IMG/VR virus record: IMGVR_UViG_3300027985_001168
Coordinates: 1 to 32,437 of that record
Length of the DNA: 32,437 nt
DNA from: a virus
Reading direction: 5' to 3' (one strand)
Under the pieces are notes generated by a model. The model was given only the letters and a program-made list of their open reading frames with translations. It was not told the origin of the DNA and did no database searches. Every line of letters starts with the position of its first letter. The stretch's first letter is position 1. This document shows positions 22,378-29,200 of this stretch, one piece after another. A program made the translations under genes and the position numbers.

Positions 22378-23295
22378 GTTATAAGTAATTGCTACCATTC
22401 CGTTTCAAATGGAGTTTCGGGCGAAAAACTTTTATTAAAATCTTCCAACCGCACTTTAATTTTTTCAAAATTATTTGGTTCTAATTCCATCGTTATAAAT
22501 TGCCTGTTGGTTCTTAAACAAACTTCTGCCGTTGTTCCGCTTCCGCCAAAAGGGTCTAAAATTAATTGTCCTTCATTGCTCGATGCTAACACCAAATCAG
22601 TAATAATTGAAAGTGGTTTTTGGTCACGGTGTCCTGTGCGTTCTTTTGATAAGTGTCCGAGCAATGCTGGTCTTTCAATTACATCTCTTGGTAAAGCACC
22701 TTTTGAAGTATCATAAGCACTGCATTTATCCATTCTACCGCTTGATGGTCTTATTCTACCATTCAGTTTCTTTGTGCTTTCGTTGTATTCAACTCTTACT
22801 GCATCTTCATTAAAAATTGAATTACCTCTATATCCGTAAATTATTGGTTGCATACTCATTCTCCATCTACCCTTTGGTTTTGGTGAATTTTTGTAGTGCC
22901 AAATAAGTAATTCCTTTTTATCAATTTTCATTTGAGAAAACCAATGTTCAGCAATCATATTCTTATTTCCAAAAACATAAATTGAACCATCTTTACTCAA
23001 ACATCTAAGCATTTCTGCAAAGTATGGTTTCATATCTTCAATTTCGTATGGTGGGTCTGTTACGACTAAATCCACACTACCTGTTGGTATCAGTTTCATC
23101 AGTTCTAAACAATCACCAAATAATAATTTTCTTTTTCCTTCGCTCATTTTAATAAAAGTTTTTTTCGTTCTCCATATTTAAGTTTATGCTAAATAAACCG
23201 CAACTACTTATAACACGGTATATAAGCAAGTTTGCCATTAAGTTTATCGGTAATTTGAAACATTCTGTAAGGCAAACCTGCTCATATACACCACC
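22378..23295 (+). mobile_element. attC-like gene cassette C1 (array 2)
   Basis: It begins GTTATAAGTA (22378-22387). It holds a DNA methyltransferase gene on the minus strand and closes with TACTTATAAC (23205-23214) plus a palindrome to the GTT at 23296. The complementarity of the two ends is exactly 10 nt. The flanking sequence ACAGAT on the left is not palindromic, so this is the array's outer junction. Confidence 0.7.
22392..23147 (-). CDS. Orphan DNA methyltransferase (beta class) of cassette C1
   Basis: A 251-aa enzyme transferring a methyl group from SAM to DNA amino groups. The catalytic motif IV is TDPPYEI (30-36). Motif I, DPFGGSGTTAEVC, comes near the C-terminus (~195-207). That order, IV before I, defines the beta class of N4-cytosine/N6-adenine enzymes. 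GHLSKERTGHRDQKPLSI lies between them. No restriction nuclease is next to it, so protection of phage DNA from host restriction is the likely role. The stop codon is 14 nt from the crossover GTT. The start ATG at 23147 is 58 nt inside the palindrome's opening box, and the leader contains no other gene. Confidence 0.85.
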   Translation of the reverse strand: MSEGKRKLLFGDCLELMKLIPTGSVDLVVTDPPYEIEDMKPYFAEMLRCLSKDGSIYVFGNKNMIAEHWFSQMKIDKKELLIWHYKNSPKPKGRWRMSMQPIIYGYRGNSIFNEDAVRVEYNESTKKLNGRIRPSSGRMDKCSAYDTSKGALPRDVIERPALLGHLSKERTGHRDQKPLSIITDLVLASSNEGQLILDPFGGSGTTAEVCLRTNRQFITMELEPNNFEKIKVRLEDFNKSFSPETPFETEW

Positions 23296-23302
23296 GTTAT
23301 GC
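23205..23302 (+). repeat. attC-like palindromic site of cassette C1
   Basis: The opening box TACTTATAAC is followed by the arm 23217-23236 (GGTATATAAGCAAGTTTGCC), pairing with 23271-23292 (GGCAAACCTGCTCATATACACC), with about 34 nt of loop and closing GTTATGC at 23296. The right arm carries extra unpaired bases, as in attC sites. Confidence 0.75.
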
Positions 23303-23963
23303 CCCATTTAAGAAGCCTTCGATATAACCTCAAATGTAATTTGATTTGGGAGTATTCCATTGCAAACATACACACTTGAAAACGGAGGGTTTAAGCTCGG
23401 TTTTGGGTCTGTATAGCTTTTAAAATAGCTTATTCGTTTATCAAAGTACATTATTTCAAACTTGTTTTCTTTAAATAAATTGAAACGTTTTGCACTTTCA
23501 AATAAGCCAACTACACCAACAAGCATTGCAAAAGGTTTACCTATTTCAAATAGTTTTTTAAACACTTCAAATTTAAGACTGTAAGGTGGGTTTGAAATAA
23601 TGTAATCGCATTGTGGCACTTCCATTTCAAAAAAATCAAATCCATTTTCAATGTGCGTATTTAAAACCTTATGTCCTTGTGCTACTAATAGTTTCACAAA
23701 ATTACTATCTGTTGTATCAAATGGACACCATACATTACTATTCGGTTTTAAATATTTTAGCAATGGAATTATTGCATAGTTTGGTGTATAAAACTCGTCA
23801 TTTGGGTTTATTTCGCCTTGTCGTTCAGCTTTGTTTGTAATTAAATCAAATTTCATAAAATAAAGAATAAAAACGGGGCATAACACAGGCTATATGCAAT
23901 TGCCCAATTAAGTTTAGTGCAGTATTTAAAGTTTTTACAAGGGCTACTGCACATAGCCCTAAC
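23296..23963 (+). mobile_element. attC-like gene cassette C2 (array 2)
   Basis: It begins GTTATGCCCC (23296-23305) and closes with GGGGCATAAC (23875-23884) and a palindrome to the GTT at 23964. The 10-nt match is perfect and ends there. It holds one minus-strand methyltransferase-like gene. Confidence 0.7.
23308..23856 (-). CDS. N6-adenine-methyltransferase-like protein of cassette C2
   Basis: A 182-aa protein from the ATG at 23856 (MKFDLITNKAERQGEINPND). The frame extends to a GTG at 23886, but that lies in the crossover box. Motif IV, SNPPYSLKFEV, is clear (~89-99). A degenerate motif I (SNVWCPFDTTDSNFVKLL) is near residues 38-55, with a conserved F-Y-T-P-N-Y opening. This is the small class I methyltransferase group common in phages and cassettes, often labelled N6-adenine-DNA or RNA methyltransferase. 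The substrate is unproven. The stop is 12 nt from the crossover GTT. Confidence 0.75.
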   Translation of the reverse strand: MKFDLITNKAERQGEINPNDEFYTPNYAIIPLLKYLKPNSNVWCPFDTTDSNFVKLLVAQGHKVLNTHIENGFDFFEMEVPQCDYIISNPPYSLKFEVFKKLFEIGKPFAMLVGVVGLFESAKRFNLFKENKFEIMYFDKRISYFKSYTDPKPSLNPPFSSVYVCNGILPNQITFEVISKAS

Positions 23964-23970
23964 GTTACCC
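23875..23970 (+). repeat. attC-like palindromic site of cassette C2
   Basis: GGGGCATAAC opens the site. Arm 23887-23905 (AGGCTATATGCAATTGCCC) pairs with 23941-23960 (GGGCTACTGCACATAGCCCT) with one extra G. The closing box is GTTACCC at 23964. The loop shares TTAAGTTTA with the C1 site. Confidence 0.75.
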
Positions 23971-24449
23971 ACTATTTACATGAGCCACATTTCATCAGGT
24001 TCGCAATTCAATTCCTTACACGCACACCCAAAACTTTTACCATTCCACTTTTGAGCGCAATAGGCATTGGGATTACTGTATTTAGCCATTGAATACTCTT
24101 CCCATGTAATTTCACCGCTTATTTGCATCCTATCATAATGGGTATTATAGTCTTCATCTTCTTCCTCTCCAAATTCTTCATTTATTTTATTCATCCTACT
24201 TTTTGCACTCAAAATTTCATCCCGCAAAGTTTTTACTTTTTCAGTTACTTCTTCAGCGTTTAAAGTGGCGTAAACAAGTTGTTCTATACCTTCATACCCA
24301 CACTTAATAACTACATAAACAGTGGGTAACACGGTATTAACTTCATTGCCTTGTGGCTTTTCTGAAACTTCACTCATATATTTAAGTTTTAATCGTTTAA
24401 TAATCTGTTATGGTTAATCGAGCAACGGCAACGAAAGCCAATACCCATC
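23964..24449 (+). mobile_element. attC-like gene cassette C3 (array 2)
   Basis: It begins GTTACCCACT (23964-23973) and closes with AGTGGGTAAC (24321-24330) plus a long palindrome to the GTT at 24450. The gene's start codon lies inside the unit's own palindrome. Confidence 0.7.
23976..24377 (-). CDS. Small acidic Cys-containing protein of cassette C3, starts inside attC
   Basis: A 133-aa acidic protein. The N-terminal ~17 residues (MSEVSEKPQGNEVNTV) are translated from the palindrome, and 24321-24330 (the opening box) lies within codons 16-19. The apparent core starts VYVVIKCGYEGIEQLVYATL and ends GKSFGCACKELNCEPDEMWL. No ATG is available between the box and the core in this frame, so the start at 24377 seems real. 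Cassette and gene thus cannot be separated, which ties the palindrome to this gene. The core recalls short hypothetical proteins of Bacteroidota. Two conserved-looking Cys pairs could bind metal. The function is unknown. Confidence 0.6.
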   Translation of the reverse strand: MSEVSEKPQGNEVNTVLPTVYVVIKCGYEGIEQLVYATLNAEEVTEKVKTLRDEILSAKSRMNKINEEFGEEEDEDYNTHYDRMQISGEITWEEYSMAKYSNPNAYCAQKWNGKSFGCACKELNCEPDEMWLM

Positions 24450-24456
24450 GTTATGG
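24321..24456 (+). repeat. attC-like palindromic site of cassette C3 (longest)
   Basis: Arm 24331-24357 (ACGGTATTAACTTCATTGCC continuing to TTGTGGC) pairs with 24422-24449 with several mismatches. The loop is about 64 nt. The closing box is GTTATGG at 24450. The site overlaps 57 nt of coding sequence. Confidence 0.7.
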
Positions 24457-25044
24457 TTAATTAGATTTCGTAACATTTTGGAAACTCGTTAATACCACAA
24501 GTGCCTTTACGATCAATATCATTTGCATCATGAAATCTAATACAGTCTCCATAAATGAAACCTTCAATAATTGCTTTATCAAAGCAGTTTGGCATAAGTT
24601 TATTTATTTTTTTTGAATAAATATATCCAGGAACATAATAAAATTTTGGTTTGTAAATAGTTCCAGTAATTTCAGAAAGTTTTTTAAGTGAAATGCTACA
24701 TTCATGATGCTGTCCCAAACGATAATCATTTCCATAAATATTTATAGTCGCCCAATCAAATATTATTTGTAATCTTCCTTTTTTGAAATAATGCTTAGTT
24801 AACTCCGACGCATAATCTGAGATGACAAATCGCCCTTCTCGTTTGTATACATAATGAGTTATATCTCTAAAACCATGATTAAGTAATAGTTTAGCAAAAT
24901 TAACTCTATTTTCAGGTGTTTGTAAATTGAATATCATAATCAAAAATTTAACAGTAAATAACCATAACATGAGCTAAACGCAAGCCCTTTAAAGTTTATA
25001 GCTAAAATCTGGATGCTTACTTGGCTAGCTTTTAGCTTTATCCA
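24450..25044 (+). mobile_element. attC-like gene cassette C4 (array 2)
   Basis: It begins GTTATGGTTA (24450-24459) and closes with TAACCATAAC (24959-24968) plus a palindrome to the GTT at 25045. The right junction is 8 nt from the stop codon of the replication-region methyltransferase-like gene (25054). Confidence 0.7.
24461..24937 (-). CDS. Unknown protein of cassette C4
   Basis: A 158-aa protein from the ATG at 24937 (MIFNLQTPENRVNFAKLLLN). The longer frame from 24970 begins in the crossover box and gives a hydrophobic tail, so it is not preferred. It is rich in Tyr, Lys and Ile, with short strands and C-terminal Cys (GTCGINEFPKCYEI). Motifs such as YKREGRFVISDYASELTKHY look like a compact alpha/beta fold. 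No domain was recognised. The stop is 11 nt from the crossover. Confidence 0.6.
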   Translation of the reverse strand: MIFNLQTPENRVNFAKLLLNHGFRDITHYVYKREGRFVISDYASELTKHYFKKGRLQIIFDWATINIYGNDYRLGQHHECSISLKKLSEITGTIYKPKFYYVPGYIYSKKINKLMPNCFDKAIIEGFIYGDCIRFHDANDIDRKGTCGINEFPKCYEI

Positions 25045-25051
25045 GTTACAA
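24959..25051 (+). repeat. attC-like palindromic site of cassette C4
   Basis: TAACCATAAC opens the site. Arm 24972-24986 (AGCTAAACGCAAGCC) pairs with 25023-25037 (GGCTAGCTTTTAGCT). An internal copy (TAGCTAAAATCTGGATGC) can also pair with the right arm. Closing box GTTACAA at 25045. Confidence 0.65.
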
Positions 25052-25053
25052 TT

Positions 25054-25530
25054 TCACATCTCCCACCCAGTCACATCCACAAAATTCGAAAGTACTGCAG
25101 TTGTTTTTGGGTAGTAAGTATATTCCTTCACGTATTTAAAGAGAGGTAAAATCTTATTATAGCCATAGTAAGCCTTTTTTTCAAAGTCGTGCACTACCAA
25201 TATAAGCGCATGCTTAAATTTGGCAATGTCCACAATACGCCGCTCAGCCGGTGCATGGTCAATAAACACAATGGAGGCAGCTATTGCAGGCACATCCTTC
25301 CAGTCATTCACCAACTCAATGCGGTGGTTTTGGCATTCCAGCTCCTTTATGGTATTATAAAACTCCGGATTACTCTCAAAAGTAATTACTTTTCTCCCTG
25401 TGCGGGCAAACTGGTTAAGTAGCGGAGTACTCGAAAGCCCTCCGCCCATTTCAACCACTAGACCACTTTGCTCAAGCAAGGCCCTGGTTAAAAGTGGCAA
25501 GTGTGTGCCGTAGGTTATTAGATGTTTCAT
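25054..25530 (-). CDS. Class I SAM-dependent methyltransferase-like phage protein
   Basis: A 158-aa protein. Motif I is LVVEMGGGLSSTPLL (~24-38). A second strand VITFESNPEFY (~48-58) carries the acidic ligand of SAM ribose. Then VFIDHAPAERR (~89-99). That order fits the Rossmann methyltransferase fold. It lacks NPPY/DPPY, so it is not a DNA amino-methyltransferase. Phages often carry such short proteins, whose substrate is unknown. It lies downstream of the primase operon and just upstream of cassette array 2. Heptamer repeats precede its start. Confidence 0.65.
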   Translation of the reverse strand: MKHLITYGTHLPLLTRALLEQSGLVVEMGGGLSSTPLLNQFARTGRKVITFESNPEFYNTIKELECQNHRIELVNDWKDVPAIAASIVFIDHAPAERRIVDIAKFKHALILVVHDFEKKAYYGYNKILPLFKYVKEYTYYPKTTAVLSNFVDVTGWEM

Positions 25531-25558
25531 GATATTGTATATTAATTAGTTATCTTAT

Positions 25559-25634
25559 TTAAATTTCTAAGTTCTAATGACCAATGACCAATGACCAATG
25601 ACCAATGTCTAATGACCAATGACCAATGACCATT
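25559..25634. repeat. Heptamer repeat array mixing both unit types
   Basis: Units YAATTTC/TAAGTTC are followed without a break by TAATGAC, CAATGAC (three), CAATGTC, TAATGAC, CAATGAC (two). The AAA and TCA variants share one phase, which shows they are one family. Confidence 0.85.
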
Positions 25635-25809
25635 AAACCTCCCTCCAAAAAACCACCTCCACCCACTTCCCCACCTTCCTGCCATACTCCTCCATCTGCG
25701 TGCGCAAATGCGTCTCTCCAATGGCCTGCACCTTAATGGTCTTTGTAACTGTCCGCTTTTTTCGGACAAGCTTAAATGTAGTGCGGTAGGTGACTTCGTA
25801 AGTAGGCAT
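25633..25809 (-). CDS. 58-aa basic protein
   Basis: The ATG at 25809 opens MPTYEVTYRTTFKLVRKKRT, then VTKTIKVQAIGETHLRTQME and ends KWVEVVFWREV. The alternating pattern suggests a small beta/alpha/beta fold. It is a real gene in preference to a 75-aa overlapping frame (25542-25769), which translates the repeat array. It is flanked on both sides by heptamer repeats. Unknown function; possibly a phage DNA-associated protein. Confidence 0.6.
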   Translation of the reverse strand: MPTYEVTYRTTFKLVRKKRTVTKTIKVQAIGETHLRTQMEEYGRKVGKWVEVVFWREV

Positions 25810-25812
25810 TTA

Positions 25813-25858
25813 TTTAGAAATTAGTCATTAAGTCATTAGTCATTGTAAATAGTCATTT
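25813..25858. repeat. Heptamer repeat array
   Basis: GAAATTA, GTCATTA(A), GTCATTA, GTCATTG and a degenerate AGTCATTTG unit. It separates the 58-aa gene from the membrane protein pair. Confidence 0.7.
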
Positions 25859-26035
25859 GTTTAACTTTTTTGCACAAAAAATAAAACTGGCGAAGAAAAT
25901 GCCTGTCAACATTGTAAAATGTTCGTAAAAAGCGAGTTTTATTTTATAGTATTCAATTACCAGGTAAACTACCGCCGAAATGACCAGAAACAAAATAGTT
26001 CCGGTAATGATGATGATTTGTTTTGTTGTTATCAT
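25853..26035 (-). CDS. Small two-span membrane protein
   Basis: A 60-aa protein from the ATG at 26035 (MITTKQIIIITGTILFLVIS). Two hydrophobic segments (~5-27 and ~41-56) and a Lys-rich end. The 82-aa frame from 26101 is rejected because it overlaps the preceding gene. It forms a pair with the 55-aa membrane protein. Holin-like size and topology, but it is not near a lysis gene. Other options are a superinfection factor or replication-complex anchor. Confidence 0.6.
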   Translation of the reverse strand: MITTKQIIIITGTILFLVISAVVYLVIEYYKIKLAFYEHFTMLTGIFFASFIFCAKKLNK

Positions 26036-26054
26036 TATTCTTGTGTTTTGGTTA

Positions 26055-26222
26055 TTAGTGTACTTTAATTTGTTCGGTATAAATTTTTGTAATTGGTGCA
26101 TTTTTTCTTTTATAGGCCACTTTAAACGGCCAAATAACCACCTTCAAAGAATAAATTATTATTACAGAAATAGCCCATATCAGTATGGCTATTACTCTTA
26201 TTATCAGGTACGATTTGCTCAT
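26055..26222 (-). CDS. Small membrane protein, partner of the previous gene
   Basis: A 55-aa ORF from the ATG at 26222 (MSKSYLIIRVIAILIWAISV), one long hydrophobic helix to ~residue 30, then a basic tail (WPFKVAYKRKN). It ends 20 nt before the next start. Both genes are translated in the primase operon. Function unknown. Confidence 0.55.
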   Translation of the reverse strand: MSKSYLIIRVIAILIWAISVIIIYSLKVVIWPFKVAYKRKNAPITKIYTEQIKVH

Positions 26223-26226
26223 ATAA

Positions 26227-26265
26227 TTTCAAATTTCTAATTTCTAATTTCCAATTTCTAATATC
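26227..26265. repeat. Heptamer repeat array
   Basis: Units TAATTTC and CCAATTTC repeat five times in the gap between the primase stop and the small membrane protein start. Confidence 0.75.
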
Positions 26266-29200
26266 AAAATGGCAATTCCCCTCCACCATCTTCCTCAAAC
26301 CCAAACGCCATCTGCTCCGCTGTTTTCTTCAATTCAGCAATCGATTCCTTAATCGATTCTACATTTACATCGGTGGTGTCTTTTGGCATAATGTAGAAAT
26401 GCTCTGTGCTAATAGATTCGCCTTTGTCGTTCGTCTGTGTTTTAGATTTCTGGATAATGCGACCGCGTTTTTTATCATTAATTTCCTCCTCCGGGTTAAA
26501 AATGTAGCCGCGCAATTCGCAGTATAACTCCACCAGGTTCTTAAATTTCTGGCTGCTGCTGTAAACGTTGGTGCGCTGGTAAGGAGTCATGTTGTTGCGC
26601 ATGCGCTCTTTAAATTCGGTGAAAAATGGAACCCGGTCGATATAGCCAAAGCCCTGACCATTTTCAAAAAACAAATCAAGAAATTCAATCAGCGGCTCGC
26701 CGATGCGGTTCATCATCCTGAATTTTTCCATATCGAACATTGGCGGATTCACCTCACCATATTTGAGGTTCGACATATAGCAGTAAGCGAAAAGATTAAC
26801 CAGTTTGCTCTTATCTTCCTCTGTATCGTCCTGGAAAAGCATCCGACCAAAATAATCATTCGGACGGCGGCGATCCTTATGGCGTCCGCCCTTGTTATCA
26901 TGGAAGAAAGGAAAAACAAACATACGCCCCAGGCGCCTATCTACGCGCTCGCCTTCGTCATCAATATAATTGCGGGTAACAATTATTTTCGGGCTCTCAG
27001 TAAAAGGAATCTTACGCGGGCGCTTGTGCTTCGGGTTAACCTCAATTCCCTCCGAAAAGTCGGTAAGCATATTTCCAATACGGCTTTTCAGATGCATATC
27101 ATCAGCCACAATCACGCGCTCGCCATTGTAGTTTTCGTACCGGTGTTTGTCCTCGCACCAATCCTCTTTTTCAGCTTTCAGTATCAGCGTGCGTTTCACC
27201 TGCTTAATGGCCTTGGTGATGATAGATTTACCACCTCCGGCAGCTCCTTTGCGTTTCAAACTGTCCTCGTTGTCGATGGCATCAAGTATGGCCAGACCAA
27301 AGTCGTCGCTCATGCTCTTATAATCTTTCATCATGTAGCCCAACCAGGTCAGTTTGTTTATCAGGTGTAGTTTTATTTCGGAAATTTCTTCGGGTGTAAG
27401 CACCGTGTCCAGTTTATCAAAGAAGTCAGTAGGCTTTATTTCAATGCCTTTCATTTCCACTTTTTCGTAATATGCGTGACTTGTGAGGAAGAGGAATTGA
27501 AGAAAATAATTGCTCCGGTCAATGATTTCAATATCATATTTTTCGGTATTCTTCATTCCGGCAATGCTCATTTTCTTGTGGTAATACATTGGATTTGAGC
27601 GGTCCATTTCTTCCATCTCTTTCAGTTCCTTAAGGTATTCGGGCCTGTATTTTATTTTGAAAGGAGCCGGTCGAACCTCAGATGGGAATTTCAGCAAATC
27701 TTCCTCCCATACATATTTTTGCAAATCCTTCTGGCTGTGCCTACGAATGCCTGATAATGAAACGGTCCACATGGTGCCATCTGAAAAAAACCAGTTTTGA
27801 AAATTTTTGCCCGAGTTCTCAAAATCAAGTTGAATCTCCCTGATACCACTCAGGTTATTCTCTGAAAAGCGCGCACTGATGGAAACCTTATTGCGTAGTT
27901 TCACATTTTCGCCCCGGCGTTCCAGATAGTTATCGATAAAACTACTGATATGCCTCGAAAATGTGTCTTTGTCCATATACGATACGATGCGCCCATCAAT
28001 TTTAATATACATATAGCCTTCTTTTTCCTGTAGGGCCTTGTAAGTATAATAACCATTTGCACTAAGGAAGTTGCGAAGCTTGATAATGTTTAGCTCATAA
28101 TCATTCTTTTCATAGTCCCAAAATTTGTAGGGCAGGGCCGTGTTTAATTGTTTTTTGAAAATGCGCGGCTCCTGGTAATAGCTTAAAAAATCAGAAATAG
28201 ACTTATAAACTGCTCCATTCAGCTGGGGGATATGAAAAGTGCGGATATCGATAAACTTTAAACCGGTGCGCATGGCCATCGTCTGGCAGGCTCTGTCGGC
28301 TGTGGGTACCTGGTAAATGCTATCGGCATATCCTTCCAGCGTTTCAATATCATCGTAGCTATATTTGCCATTGAAATTATAGACCGGGTTTTCATCCACG
28401 GCAGCCAGGTTTAAAAAATCGCGCAAGTTGTAAGCAATGCTTACACGTTCGAGTTTTACGCTTGTGTTGGCTTTGCTATCTTCCACCACTCCAATAGCTT
28501 CGTATGCTGCTTCCACTTCGCTTAGTCCAAATAATTTTACATCGTCGCGCTTACCACCCTTAAACTCAAACTCAGCAAACTGACTGCTTTTTTTCGGGCG
28601 CCAGATAATGATAAAACCATCAGCTATTCGGATGATGAAAATGGGCATTTCAGGAACCGATTTGAACACATGAGCCGTTTTTTTTTCAAATACGGTCAGC
28701 TCGTTTACAAAGGTAATTTCGTATTTCTTAAATATGCTATCATCCAGCATATTGCTGCCACGGAATTGCTTTATGATTTCATCAGGAACTACATCGGCTT
28801 TATCAGCTTTCCATGTGCCGTCTTTTTCCTCGTTGGCTGCTGGACGGTTGTAATAATAATTTGGTAGCAATTTTGGGTGGTAGTTTTTCTCATCGGCCTT
28901 TATTTTCACCAGTTCGGTATCAATTAACTCCCTGGTTAACTCAACATAGTGATATTTTATGCCGATGTAACTTTCCAATGTGCCCTGCTGTAATAAATCA
29001 TTGGCATCCAATTTTTCTGGGAAAATGAGTACGGACAGAGACCTAATGCTAAACGAATTGAGAATAAAATCGGCTTGCTTGATTGCTGATTTTTGCCCGG
29101 CCTTATCGCCATCGAAGGCAATAATCACATCCTTATCATTGAAATAGGTCTTGAACTTATCCACATCGCTGATGTAGTTGGTGGTGGCGAAAAAGGCAAT

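Noticed and set aside
24935-24970. Start at 24970 for the C4 gene (MLWLFTVKFLIMIF)
   Set aside because: That ATG overlaps the 10-nt recombination box. The ATG at 24937 lies within the cassette and gives a normal N-terminus.
25542-25769. 75-aa minus-strand frame with repeated HWSLVIGHWSL
   Set aside because: It translates the heptamer array and runs out of frame through the credible 58-aa gene at 25633-25809.
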